64,000 nt of DNA from Thermicanus aegyptius DSM 12793 (GTDB taxonomy: Bacteria; Bacillota; Bacilli; Thermicanales; Thermicanaceae). Location: NCBI RefSeq assembly GCF_000510645.1, contig NZ_KI783301.1, positions 2,208,420 through 2,272,419 of the forward strand, read 5' to 3'. Both the position numbers and the translations under genes were made by a program. This document shows, one piece after another, positions 48,956-57,930 of the stretch; positions within the stretch are counted from its first letter, which is position 1; every line of letters starts with the position of its first letter. Below the pieces are notes generated by a model, which did not search any database, had not been told where the DNA came from, and was given only the letters and a program-made list of their open reading frames with translations.

Positions 48956-49973
48956 ATCGGGCAGGGAAGGTGAGCGCCCCCCTCGCCCTGCCGATGGTCA
49001 CCTGACCATCTTCCAGCGGCTGGCGCATCACTTCCAGGGTATGGCGGGTAAACTCCGGCATCTCATCGAGAAAGAGAACGCCCCGGTGGGCCAGAGAGAC
49101 TTCCCCGGGCCTTGGGACGGCTCCCCCTCCCACCAGTCCATGGACCGAAATCGTATGGTGAGGAGACCGGAAAGGACGGTTTCGCATCAAAGTGCCCCGC
49201 TCATTTAGTCCCGCAATGCTGTAGATCTTCGTCACCTCCAGCGCTTCCTCCCTTGTCAAGGGAGGAAGAATCGATGGAAGCCGCCGGGCCAGCATCGTCT
49301 TCCCCGAACCGGGCGGGCCCACCATCATGAGGTTATGAAACCCCGCCGCCGCCACCTCGAAAGCCCTTTTCGCCTGATATTGTCCCTTCACTTCCTTAAA
49401 ATCAGGGAGAGTCTCCTCCTCGATCTTCTCCTCATCCTTCATACGTGAACGTGGTATCGGAGAGGGATTTTTCAAGTATGAAACCACCTCCTCCAGACTT
49501 GTCGCCGGAAGAGTCGTAATCTCTAACAAATCCCCCTCATTCCGGTTCGCTTCCGGAATAACCACCAACTCATACCCCGCCGCCTCCGCCGCCATTAACA
49601 TGGCGAGGAGCCCCTGAACCGGGCGCAAGCCCCCTTCCAGGGAAAGTTCCCCTACGAAGAGGATCTTCCTGAGGTCAAGGGGGGTTTTCAATTGTCCGCT
49701 GGCAAGAAGTATCCCCACCGCGACAGGCAGGTCCAAAGAGGAGCCTTCCTTCTTCATGTCGGCAGGGGCTAAATTGGTCGTAATGCGAAGGAGCGGGAAC
49801 TCAAACCGACTATTGCGTATGGCGGAGCGCACCCTCTCCCTCGATTCACGGATGGCGCTGTCGGGAAGTCCTACCAGATCGAAGGTGGGCAATCCGTTGC
49901 TCAAATCGATTTCTACCTCAATGAGGTGTCCGTCCACCCCATATACGGTTGCTCCATATACCCGAGCGTACAC
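48897..49973 (-). pseudogene. comM: comM (YifB) truncated by element insertion, 5' part
   Basis: 358 codons remain of about 500. It starts with GTG at 49973 ([16 protein letters not shown] in ComM style); an ATG three codons upstream is also possible. The Lon-like N-domain (about 1-170) and the AAA+ Mg-chelatase domain with [10 protein letters not shown] are intact up to the conserved MNPCPC motif. The frame then leaves comM sequence at about 48921 and stops after seven foreign codons in the recombinase 3' end. The missing C-terminal half should lie at the other end of the element. ComM is a branch-migration helicase in transformation. Confidence 0.88.
48912..48935. other. Right attachment site (attR) of the element
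   Basis: The switch from comM sequence (AATCCCTGTCCGTGC, minus strand, ending at 48921) to recombinase-gene sequence marks the crossover zone. The exact core dinucleotide cannot be set without attL. Confidence 0.7.
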
Positions 49974-50111
49974 TTGATGCATTCTCCTTATCTACTCAAT
50001 ATCACAACATGTCGCATGGATTACTCCTATCCTCATTCGTATTCTACATCTATCGTCTAAATCCTTTTATGAGTTCCCAAAAATCACCCTTTTCCTTAGA
50101 ACCGATTCAGG

Positions 50112-51068
50112 TTAGCGTCCCAGCAGGAAGAGAGTGGAAGAGAGAAAGAGGATAAAGAAATTGGCCACCCCATACATGAGGTGAACCGTTTCGACGATGT
50201 GAGAAGGCCGAAGCGGATGAAGCGGCTCTCCCAGGTAGGCACGGAAAGATTCCACTCCTTGATAGCGATTGAATCCCCCTAAACGGATCCCTAATGCGCC
50301 CGCCACCCCGGCTTCAGGAATCCCACTGTTGGGACTGGGATGCTTGCCGGCATCGCGCCACATGGTTCGCCAAGCCCCCACGGCATCAAGGCGGTAAACG
50401 AAAGAGAGAAGTACAATCAGGATCCCGGTGATGCGGGCAGGGATGATATTGAGCACGTCATCCAATCGCGCCGAAGCCCAGCCTAAGTTTTGGTACCGTT
50501 CGTTTTTATACCCCACCATCGAATCGAGGGTATTGGCGGCTCGATAGGCTAGGGCGAACGGCGCACCACCCACTGCGGCATAAAAAAGGGGGGAAATGAT
50601 GGCATCCACGATATTCTCCGCCACCGTCTCCACAGCTCCGCGAACCACCTCTTTCTCCTCCAAGTGTTCCGTATCCCTTCCCACAATCATGGATAAAGAA
50701 GCGCGCGCATGCCGCAGATTTCCTTCCCTCAGCTTGTCATACACCTCCATCGCCGCATCCGCCAATCCTTTGGAGGCGATGGTCGTCGAGATGAGCCAAA
50801 TCTCCAGGAGTTCGGAAAGCCAGGGATGAATCATCTTTAATCCCGTAATGAGCCCCCAAGCAATCCCCCCGCTTCCTCCAACCAAACATAGAGGATAAAG
50901 AAGGCCAATCCGGCGAAGCGCCTTCTCCGATGAAGCCATTCTCCTCAAAAACGGTTCCATGCGGCGAATGATGTTTCCCATGATTACCACCGGATGAGGA
51001 ATGAAACGCGGATCTCCAATCCCACGATCCACCAGATAGGCGAGGAGAAGTTTCAAAGAGAGCATCAT
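50112..51068 (-). CDS. cbiB: Adenosylcobinamide-phosphate synthase
   Basis: 318 aa, normal length. A membrane protein beginning LAYLVDRGIGDPRFIPHPVVIMG, with the family motifs KGLADAA, RDTEHLEEKEVVRGAVETVAENIVD (in parts) and DAGKHPSPNSGIPEAGVAGALGIRLGG. It joins adenosylcobyric acid with aminopropanol phosphate. ATG at 51068 overlaps the cbiZ stop by 4 nt. It is the last gene of the corrinoid operon, ending about 140 nt before the comM start. Confidence 0.93.
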   Translation of the reverse strand: MMLSLKLLLAYLVDRGIGDPRFIPHPVVIMGNIIRRMEPFLRRMASSEKALRRIGLLYPLCLVGGSGGIAWGLITGLKMIHPWLSELLEIWLISTTIASKGLADAAMEVYDKLREGNLRHARASLSMIVGRDTEHLEEKEVVRGAVETVAENIVDAIISPLFYAAVGGAPFALAYRAANTLDSMVGYKNERYQNLGWASARLDDVLNIIPARITGILIVLLSFVYRLDAVGAWRTMWRDAGKHPSPNSGIPEAGVAGALGIRLGGFNRYQGVESFRAYLGEPLHPLRPSHIVETVHLMYGVANFFILFLSSTLFLLGR

Positions 51069-51778
51069 CTCGCCAAAGCCTCCTTAATGGCGGCATAGAC
51101 CGCCTTGCCCACTCCATCTCCCAACGTCGTCGCCGTCCCGGCGAAATGATGTGGATACTCTTCCCCCTTCCCGCCCTGGACCGCCAAAACGATGGAATCC
51201 GTCGTGGTTCCCGTGGCGATTTCTCCATCTACGGTACGTACTCCCAAATCCTGCAACAGGGCGCACTTTGCCTCTGTGGCCGTCATGATGAGATTGATCA
51301 TGGCTGCCTCGGTAAGCGATGCTTGCAAAAAGAGAAAAAGGTTGATGGTACCGCTAAGGTAACTGGAAAAAAGAGACTTCACTTTCCCCACCCGTCCCGT
51401 ATTAGAAAGGCCTGCCGTGGCGCAGACGACCAACCGGTACTGATCACCCACCCTCTCGATCACCGAGGTTCGCTCCAAATTGGCTGCGGTAAGAAGAACC
51501 ACCGTGCCTTCCTCCTCAAATCCCCAGGTGGCAAGGCGCTCCTTCACCCACTCCTCGGGGTTGTCGCTGTGATAAGAAAGCGGAACCTTTCCATTAATAA
51601 AGCGACTTATCTGTCGCAGCCCACCTCCCCAGAGTGCAGAACTCAGGGTGGTCATGGTCTCACCGCTTTCCACCAAAAGGTAATCGGGATGTAACTGAAA
51701 GGTAAGGGTGGGCCAAAAAGAAGGGGAGTACATGTAACGATCTGTTCCATTCCCATGCTTCAACCAAAACGTGTTCAT
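51065..51778 (-). CDS. cbiZ: Adenosylcobinamide amidohydrolase
   Basis: 237 aa. Motifs of PF01955 are visible: SSALWGGGL, VVLLTAANLE, VVCATAGLSNTGRVG, TEAAMINLIMTATEAK, ATGTTTDSIVLA and FAGTATTLGDGVGKAVY. CbiZ cleaves the amide of (pseudo)cobinamides and cobamides, giving adenosylcobyric acid for rebuilding by CbiB. That fits a salvage and remodelling operon. It overlaps cobU by 4 nt. Also a possible fit for the related ThiN/YfkR-type, but the context decides. Confidence 0.88.
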   Translation of the reverse strand: MNTFWLKHGNGTDRYMYSPSFWPTLTFQLHPDYLLVESGETMTTLSSALWGGGLRQISRFINGKVPLSYHSDNPEEWVKERLATWGFEEEGTVVLLTAANLERTSVIERVGDQYRLVVCATAGLSNTGRVGKVKSLFSSYLSGTINLFLFLQASLTEAAMINLIMTATEAKCALLQDLGVRTVDGEIATGTTTDSIVLAVQGGKGEEYPHHFAGTATTLGDGVGKAVYAAIKEALAR

Positions 51779-52326
51779 CCCCTTTGCTCCCCTTTAAGAC
51801 GCAGAGGGAGCCCGGCCACTACCCATGTCACTTCATCGGAGACGGACGCCACCCTTTGGTTTAATTCCCCTAAGAGATCGGCATACCATCTCCCCAGAGG
51901 GGAGAGCGCTACACCGCCGAGACCGATCTCATCGGAGACGATAAGCCAATTCTGATCTCTCCCCTTGATCACTTCGAGAAAACGGGAGATGTCCTCTATG
52001 ATTCTTTCGTTATGCCTGGCTCCGCGCCATTCCGCTTCCGGAATGGGGGACAACCGATTGCTTAACCAAGCGGAGAGGGAATCCAATAAGACCACCCGAT
52101 CCCCTTCTGTGATGGATGAGATTCGTTTTAAATCGAGAGGCTCTTCCATCACTCGCCAAGAAAGGGGACGCCGCGCTTGATGAAGACGAATCCGTTCTTT
52201 CATCTCCTCATCCATGCAAACGTTGGTCGCCACATAAGAAACCGGCCCCCCATCTCCTTGAGCCAACTCCTCAGCCACCCGGCTCTTTCCGGAACGAATC
52301 CCGCCTAACACCAGATGAATGGTCAT
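51775..52326 (-). CDS. cobU: Adenosylcobinamide kinase / adenosylcobinamide-phosphate guanylyltransferase
   Basis: 183 aa from ATG at 52326 (GGGAGG, 7 nt). The reading frame extends 94 codons upstream, but that part is the antisense-frame shadow of cobD. P-loop GGIRSGKSR at about 7-15, RRP...W, DSLSAWLSN and VSDEIGLGGV motifs of CobU/CobP are in place. It phosphorylates adenosylcobinamide and forms the GDP adduct in nucleotide-loop assembly. Confidence 0.93.
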   Translation of the reverse strand: MTIHLVLGGIRSGKSRVAEELAQGDGGPVSYVATNVCMDEEMKERIRLHQARRPLSWRVMEEPLDLKRISSITEGDRVVLLDSLSAWLSNRLSPIPEAEWRGARHNERIIEDISRFLEVIKGRDQNWLIVSDEIGLGGVALSPLGRWYADLLGELNQRVASVSDEVTWVVAGLPLRLKGEQRG

Positions 52327-53513
52327 CTTTCTCCCTCCCCTTGTTTTACAAAAAGGACCGGAGCCTGTTCGGATCCTACCCGCGAAAGGAGAAGATCCCG
52401 CGCCCGTGCCATCTCCTCCATCAATCGTGCATTCTCCGTCCGCGTGCGAACCGCAATGCGAAAATGGAATGGGGTTAATCCCACATACGAAGAGGCATTG
52501 CGGATGAGAATGCCCCGCTTTCCCAAAACCTCCTGCAGGTCCGTCACCGTAAAAGGATCCAGAATACGCACCAAGAGGTAATTGGCGGCGGAGGGATAGA
52601 CCCTCCACCCCAGCCGTTCCGTAATCGCCTCGTTAAGAAAGCTCCTCTCCTGCTGAATCAACACGCGCGTTTGTTCCACATACTCCTTCTCGTCAAGACA
52701 AGCCAGTCCCACTTCCTGTGCAAGGAGATTGACACTCCAGGGCACCTGAAAACTCTCCAGCCGACGGATCATGTGGGGTGAAGCCAAAGCATATCCTAAG
52801 CGTAATCCGGGAATGGCATAGATCTTCGTCAGGGATCGGAGCAAGAGAAAATAAGAATCGTGGCGGAGAAAGGGAAGGAGGGTCGCCTGCTCCTGATCAG
52901 GAAGAAAGTCGATAAAGGCTTCATCCAACACGCAGAGAATCTGTCGCGCTTTACTCCATGCGAATAGATGAAGCAATTCTTCCCGTGCATACACACTGCC
53001 CGTCGGATTATTGGGAGTGCCCAGGAGGATCAGGTCACACTCCTCAAATCGGGCCAGCATCTCTTGAAGATGCGGGCGGTATTCATTTTCCTCCGCAGCC
53101 ACATAGCGGACGATTTCCACCCCGTAGATCCTCGCCATCCGCTCATATTCAACGAAAGAGGGGGATAGGAGCCCCACCCTCCGAGGACGGAACGCTTGGA
53201 AGAGAAGAGAGAGCAGTTCTGCCGCTCCATTCCCGACGAGAATAAAGTCCTCTTCCATGTGGTGCAAAGAAGATAATTTACGGGTTAAAGCCCGTTTCCC
53301 CGGATCTGGGTAACGATCAATCCTCCCCATGGCCTGTTCCATCGTTTTATATACCGTAGGGGGTGGTCCCATGGGATTGATGTTGGCACTGAAGTCGAGG
53401 AACTGGTCCGGATGAAACGGGAATTTCTCCGCCGCGCTCACCCGATCCCCCCCATGGCCATATTTCTCCAACCGACCCTCTTCGAGGTTCATCCTCGTCA
53501 CTATCCTTTCCAC
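52323..53513 (-). CDS. cobD: Threonine-phosphate decarboxylase
   Basis: 396 aa with GTG at 53513 (5 nt after GGAGG); GTG at 53525 and ATG at 53492 are alternatives. A fold-type I PLP enzyme: HGGD, DFSANINPMGPP, GNGAAELL, GTPNNPTGS, DEAFIDF and the PLP-lysine region RSLTKIYAIPGLRLG. It makes (R)-1-amino-2-propanol phosphate for CbiB. Overlaps cobU by 4 nt. The HGGD/SANINP features separate it from HisC. Confidence 0.9.
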   Translation of the reverse strand: MERIVTRMNLEEGRLEKYGHGGDRVSAAEKFPFHPDQFLDFSANINPMGPPPTVYKTMEQAMGRIDRYPDPGKRALTRKLSSLHHMEEDFILVGNGAAELLSLLFQAFRPRRVGLLSPSFVEYERMARIYGVEIVRYVAAEENEYRPHLQEMLARFEECDLILLGTPNNPTGSVYAREELLHLFAWSKARQILCVLDEAFIDFLPDQEQATLLPFLRHDSYFLLLRSLTKIYAIPGLRLGYALASPHMIRRLESFQVPWSVNLLAQEVGLACLDEKEYVEQTRVLIQQERSFLNEAITERLGWRVYPSAANYLLVRILDPFTVTDLQEVLGKRGILIRNASSYVGLTPFHFRIAVRTRTENARLMEEMARARDLLLSRVGSEQAPVLFVKQGEGER

Positions 53514-53541
53514 TTGAACCTCCACTCACATCATCGATCAC

Positions 53542-54555
53542 TCACTTAAAGACGTCCGGATAAACATCTTTCGCGATCTCCTCCAAGGCATCCATGAGAC
53601 GAGGGCCAGGGCGTGAAACGGTATCCTGATTCAATTGGTAGATTTCTCCATTCTTAACCGCCGGAACTTCCTTCCAGGCCGGACGCTTCTTCACTTCTTC
53701 TACGGCATTGGGTACATAATCATAAGTTAACAAAATGACATCCGGTTTGGCCGCCACCGCCTGCTCCTCCGTCCACTTCGGCCAACCTTCCTGATCGGCG
53801 GCCACATTGATGGCTCCCGCCGCTTCGAGAAGCTCATTCATAAAAGTTCCCTTTCCGGTGGTATAAAGTTCCGGGGGAGCAGAAATCTCCACCCATACTT
53901 TTTTCTTTTTATCGGCTGGGATCGTTTTCGCTTTCTCCACCACCGCCCGGTAACGTTCCTGCATGCCTTTAATCACTTCTTCTCCTTTATCGGAAGTGCC
54001 CGTCACTTTCGCCAAAAGTCGAATAGATTCATAGACCTGATTCAGAGAAGTCGCGTCGTTCACCACCAAAACGTTTAACCCCGCTTCCCGCATCTTGGCC
54101 ACCTGATCCACTTGTCCCGTCACATGCCACTGGTTGGCCAGCACAAGATCGGGATGGAGGGAGACCACTTTCTCAAGATCTACATTCATGTCGCCCACTT
54201 TCTCTTTGTTCTTTACCTCTTCCGGATAATTATCATTGCTCGTCACCCCTACGATTTGATCCCCGTATCCCAACGCATAAATAATCTCTGTATTGCTGGG
54301 AATGAGGGAGATGATCCGCTCAGGGGCTTTTTCCACCGTAATCTCTTTGCCCGTCCCATCCTTGACGGTCACAGGGAAGGCATTCTCTTTCGTTGGGTTG
54401 TTTTCCGTGGGGGCGGTCGTCTGTGGATTCGAAAGTTGACCGGATGCGCTCTGTTCCGGTTTCCCTTGATCGGCACTGCACCCGATCATGCCCATCATGA
54501 CTAGCGACAAGATAAGCAGGAACAGGCTTAATTTACGAAAGATCGACTGTTTCAT
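53542..54555 (-). CDS. btuF: Corrinoid (BtuF-type) ABC transporter substrate-binding lipoprotein
   Basis: 337 aa; ATG at 54555. Lipoprotein signal peptide with the lipobox M-I-G-C (Cys about 26), then a spacer and a periplasmic-binding (BtuF/FhuD) fold: VTVKDGTGKEITVEKAPERIISLIPSNTEI (in parts), LVLANQWH, and GAINVAADQEGWPKW. Being first behind a cobalamin riboswitch makes corrinoids the likely substrate. The cognate permease and ATPase genes are not in this operon. Confidence 0.87.
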   Translation of the reverse strand: MKQSIFRKLSLFLLILSLVMMGMIGCSADQGKPEQSASGQLSNPQTTAPTENNPTKENAFPVTVKDGTGKEITVEKAPERIISLIPSNTEIIYALGYGDQIVGVTSNDNYPEEVKNKEKVGDMNVDLEKVVSLHPDLVLANQWHVTGQVDQVAKMREAGLNVLVVNDATSLNQVYESIRLLAKVTGTSDKGEEVIKGMQERYRAVVEKAKTIPADKKKKVWVEISAPPELYTTGKGTFMNELLEAAGAINVAADQEGWPKWTEEQAVAAKPDVILLTYDYVPNAVEEVKKRPAWKEVPAVKNGEIYQLNQDTVSRPGPRLMDALEEIAKDVYPDVFK

Positions 54556-54674
54556 TTTTTCCCCTTCCTTTTTACTGGTCTATTGGTCCATAAACATTTT
54601 TATAAGGACAGCAGAATCGATTCCCTTTTCTTTCTATCCCACCTCCATCCTCGAGTTTCCCTTCATGGCGGCAT

Positions 54675-54712
54675 GAAAAAGGAGACTTCCCCTTCAGGAA
54701 ATCTCCTTTTGC
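54675..54712 (-). terminator. Riboswitch expression-platform terminator
   Basis: On the minus strand AAAAGGAGATTTCC...GGAAGTCTCCTTTT with T run, between the riboswitch and btuF. Confidence 0.8.
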
Positions 54713-54786
54713 AAACGGATTTCGATACAAAGCTATGTATCTTCTCTGCCGTTGCCCTTTTCCTCGAAGGGAACTTGCCGTTCTTT

Positions 54787-54950
54787 TAGGCAGGTCTCCT
54801 GGCTTGCAGTTCCTCGATTCGTTCACCTTCCCATGCACGACGGTACACAGTGGCTGCCTTTCGGCCTAAACGTCTCTCCCTGCTTACAGTGGCGGGACCG
54901 CGCCGGATTTCCACCGGACTTCCCTATTAACACTTAGCGAGTCAACTAAG
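54787..54950 (-). ncRNA. Cobalamin riboswitch
   Basis: On the minus strand it holds the conserved elements in order: GGGAAGTCCGGTGGAAATCCGGC, GCGGTCCCGCCACTGTAA (in part), a long paired region, and the closing GCCAGGAGACCTGCC box (54789-54803). With the terminator downstream it should shut the btuF-cobD-cobU-cbiZ-cbiB operon when adenosyl- or other cobalamins are plentiful. Confidence 0.95.
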
Positions 54951-54985
54951 TGACCTAAAAGAGATATGAAGTTGATCTAAGCTTA

Positions 54986-55013
54986 ATTATAGTAAAAAAC
55001 CGGAATGAATCAA
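54986..55013 (-). promoter_or_regulatory. SigA-type promoter of the corrinoid operon
   Basis: On the minus strand TTGATT (55008-55013), 16-nt spacer, TATAAT (54986-54991), a short distance upstream of the riboswitch. Confidence 0.72.
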
Positions 55014-55062
55014 CCGTCTTAGGATCTAAACAGGATCAAAATTTACATCATTCATCCTTACT

Positions 55063-55503
55063 TTACTCCTCTTTCTTTCTGACCACCAATACCGGGCATC
55101 TCGTCTGATGTATCACCCCGTAACTAACACTTCCCAAAAGTGAACCTCTTAATGGCCCCATCCCCCTCGCCCCCATCACGATGTAATCCGCCTTCCACTG
55201 ATCCGCAGCCTCCACGATTTTCTCTGCAGGGTTGCCCATCTCCACAACCTTTTCATAGGGGATGTGGGCTTCTTCCAAAAGGGACAGATAAGGAGTCATC
55301 ACCGCCTCTCCCAATTCCTCGGCATAGGAACGTATTTCTTCTTTGGAGAAAAAGATCTTGGTATGGGCGGTATCGAAACTGGGCTGTACGTTCATGATAA
55401 GAACCTTGGCGGCAAAAGCCTTGGCCAGTTTCATTCCTTCCTGCAGCGCCTCTTTGGAATGGTCAGATCCATCTACCGGAACCAGAATCACCATCTTGAA
55501 CAT
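55063..55503 (-). CDS. Universal stress protein (UspA family)
   Basis: 146 aa from ATG at 55503 (site very close) or 143 aa from ATG at 55494 (GGAGG 11 nt away). One Usp domain: ILVPVDGSDHSKEAL at the start, then the ATP-binding end G-x2-G-x9-G (MGARGMGPLRGSLLGSVS in part) and CPVLVVR. Cytoplasmic. Single gene, divergent from the acetone regulator. Confidence 0.9.
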   Translation of the reverse strand: MFKMVILVPVDGSDHSKEALQEGMKLAKAFAAKVLIMNVQPSFDTAHTKIFFSKEEIRSYAEELGEAVMTPYLSLLEEAHIPYEKVVEMGNPAEKIVEAADQWKADYIVMGARGMGPLRGSLLGSVSYGVIHQTRCPVLVVRKKEE

Positions 55504-55633
55504 CGCCTCCCCTTCCGGCCTTTATCCAATCTGTATGATAACTTCGACGGAGGGAGGCGATTCCCCTTCCTTGCCGGGCTAGAAAAATAAAATCACACAA
55601 AACATTTTCATGATATCGTTTTCATTTTTATTA

Positions 55634-55642
55634 TGATATAAT
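55634..55642 (+). promoter_or_regulatory. Extended -10 promoter of the acxR-like gene
   Basis: TGATATAAT at 55634-55642 has the TGn extension before a consensus -10. The -35 is weak. About 90 nt upstream of the start codon. Confidence 0.5.
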
Positions 55643-55731
55643 AGAGAATAGTACAATAATTCTGTTACATAGAAAGGGAAAAGAAATGGCAGGTTATCGG
55701 CAAAAGCCCCCAATCCACAGGAGGGAAAAAG

Positions 55732-57687
55732 ATGAACCCCCAGTTATCCTTTCATTCAGCCAGAGAAATGCATAAGAAGATCGATGAATTGGCCAATCTT
55801 TGGAGGACCTATGTTTTGGAAAACCATGACCCAGGACCCATACGACAAGATGTTCTGGAATCGTGGAAGCGGAGTGAACAATTCGGCGTAAGCCCAAAAC
55901 AGAAAAGGACCTCGATCGTATGGACCGATGAAGAGATAAAAGAATGGACTCGGAAATCAAATTTCTATAAGATTTCTTATCCCATCTTGCAACACCTAAC
56001 CTCTCAAATCAAGGGAACCGGTCACATGGTGGCGTTAACCGACCATCATGGGCGAATCGTCTATTTGGAAGGGGACCAACCGATTTTAAAAAAGGGGGAA
56101 GAGATTCATTTCCTTCGCGGGGCCGATTGGAGCGAGAAGACGGCAGGCACGAACGCCATCGGAACATCCCTCGCGCTCTCCCACCCCATCCAAATTTTCT
56201 CCTATGAGCATTTTAGCGAAGGCTTCCATCCCTGGACCTGCGCTTCCGCTCCCATCCGCGACCCGTTTACCGGGGAACTACTGGGTGCCATCGATCTGAC
56301 CGGGCCCACCGAGTTTGGGCAGCCCCATACGTTGGGAATCGCCACGATGACCGCTTCCATCATACAACAGGGATATAAAGAAATCTCCCAAAAGAATTAT
56401 CATCTCCTGCATGATCATTTTTTTAAAACGTTGCAGCTCTATAAAAATGACCCCCTGATGGTGCTCAGCTCTACGCTGCAGGTGATCGATGCTTCGGAGA
56501 AAGCCTTTGCCTTATTTCAGATGCAGGATCTCCATACCTTTTGGTCCCTTCCCGGAATGGACGGACTAAGGGAAGCCCTCCTTCAACAACGGGAAAGCAA
56601 AACCGAGATCGAACTATCCTCTCGTTCGTTAAAAATCATCTCCCAACTTCTCATGACGGATGGGAAGAAAATAGGGTACCTCCTCCATCTAAAGCGGTCG
56701 GAAAGAAAGCCGATTCCCCGCCTTATCCCGGAAGACCCGTGGGAGGAATTGATCGGGCAATCCCAGGTAATGAAAGAACTGATCCAAAAAGGCAGAAAAG
56801 TCTCTCCCACCAATGTTCCCGTCCTCTTAACCGGGGAAAGCGGTACGGGAAAGGAGAGGTTCGCCCAGGCGATTCATCGGTCCAGCCTCCGCCATAAAGG
56901 ACCTTTTGTCGCCATCAACTGCGGGGCCATTCCCAAAGAACTGATGGCCAGCGAACTCTTCGGTTATGAGCCGGGAACCTTTACAGGAGGGAACCCGAAA
57001 GGGAAGGCCGGAAAATTCGAAGAGGCGAATGGAGGGACCCTCTTCCTGGATGAAATCGGAGAGATGCCTCTGGACCTGCAAATCTATCTGTTGCGGGTAT
57101 TGCAAGAGAAGGAAGTTATACGGCTCGGTTCCTCCAAACCGATCCAGGTGGATGTTCGGATCCTGGCCGCCACCAACCGAAATTTGGAGGAAATGGTGAC
57201 GAAAGGGCTATTCCGGGCAGATCTCTACTTTCGCCTAAACGTGGTGGAGTTAAAACTCCCTCCCCTGCGGGAACGAAGGGAAGACATTCCACTCTTATGC
57301 CGATATTTTCTCCGGAAAAGCGCCATGAAGCATCAGAAACAGGTCTTGCGACTGGACGAAGAGGTAATGAACCTCTGTATGCATCATCCCTGGCCCGGGA
57401 ATCTCCGCCAACTGGAGAACGTGATCGAACACGCCCTCATTTTCGCCCATGGGGACATGATTCAGCGGACGGATCTCCCGGCCTCCCTCTTCTTTCAACC
57501 TGAGATGGCATCGGAAGAAGAGGGGGAAGGAGAGGAGGATAACCCCCTGGCTGCAGAAGAAAAACGTCTGCTCCTAAAGCTTATCCTCGAGACGGATGGG
57601 AACCTCTCCGAAGTGGCAAGACGTTGCAACATCGCCCGATCCACCCTCTATCGGAAACTGCGGAAGTACAAGATAAAGATGAAATAA
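55732..57687 (+). CDS. acxR: Sigma-54-dependent activator of the AcoR/AcxR type
   Basis: 651 aa; AGGAGGG-like site before ATG at 55732. N-terminal GAF-type sensor (about 40-210) with the AcoR pattern W-S-E-K-x-A-G-T-N-A-I-G-T-x-L, a PAS-like middle (about 235-320), an AAA+ domain with Walker A GESGTGKE (368-375), sigma-54 contact loop GTFTGG (415-420) and Walker B TLFLDEIGEM, and a Fis-type HTH (about 618-648). It lies convergent to the acetone carboxylase operon, whose -24/-12 promoter it should activate, probably with acetone or a product as signal. Confidence 0.88.
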   Translation: MNPQLSFHSAREMHKKIDELANLWRTYVLENHDPGPIRQDVLESWKRSEQFGVSPKQKRTSIVWTDEEIKEWTRKSNFYKISYPILQHLTSQIKGTGHMVALTDHHGRIVYLEGDQPILKKGEEIHFLRGADWSEKTAGTNAIGTSLALSHPIQIFSYEHFSEGFHPWTCASAPIRDPFTGELLGAIDLTGPTEFGQPHTLGIATMTASIIQQGYKEISQKNYHLLHDHFFKTLQLYKNDPLMVLSSTLQVIDASEKAFALFQMQDLHTFWSLPGMDGLREALLQQRESKTEIELSSRSLKIISQLLMTDGKKIGYLLHLKRSERKPIPRLIPEDPWEELIGQSQVMKELIQKGRKVSPTNVPVLLTGESGTGKERFAQAIHRSSLRHKGPFVAINCGAIPKELMASELFGYEPGTFTGGNPKGKAGKFEEANGGTLFLDEIGEMPLDLQIYLLRVLQEKEVIRLGSSKPIQVDVRILAATNRNLEEMVTKGLFRADLYFRLNVVELKLPPLRERREDIPLLCRYFLRKSAMKHQKQVLRLDEEVMNLCMHHPWPGNLRQLENVIEHALIFAHGDMIQRTDLPASLFFQPEMASEEEGEGEEDNPLAAEEKRLLLKLILETDGNLSEVARRCNIARSTLYRKLRKYKIKMK

Positions 57688-57788
57688 ACCCCGTCATAAA
57701 ATCTCCATCAACTCTGAAAACGGAAAGTTCACCTCTTTATCCCCGATCATCGAAATTCCAGGAACACGGCTGATACCGCATCGGAACT

Positions 57789-57829
57789 CATGCGAGGTTC
57801 ATACCCTCATATGCGGGGTTCATACCCGA
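57789..57829. repeat. Direct repeat ATGCG(A/G)GGTTCATACCC
   Basis: Two copies about 21 nt apart, in the gap between the convergent acxR-like and acxC genes. Possibly a binding site, or a by-product of slippage. Confidence 0.5.
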
Positions 57830-57838
57830 ATAAAGGAA

Positions 57839-57863
57839 AATGCGCCCGTTTTCGGGCGCACGT
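57839..57863 (-). terminator. Terminator of the acetone carboxylase operon
   Basis: TGCGCCCG-TTTT-CGGGCGCA hairpin, followed on the minus strand by TTTTCCTTTATT. It can also end the convergent regulator transcript. Confidence 0.78.
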
Positions 57864-57930
57864 AGAAAAATCGCCATCAGATTCCACAAAATATCTCCAG
57901 TTCTGCATCACCATTCCCCTCAAGCAGCGT

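Noticed and set aside
52327-52608. N-terminal extension of cobU
   Set aside because: Shadow of the cobD 3' end; the P-loop protein starts at ATG 52326 with its own ribosome site.
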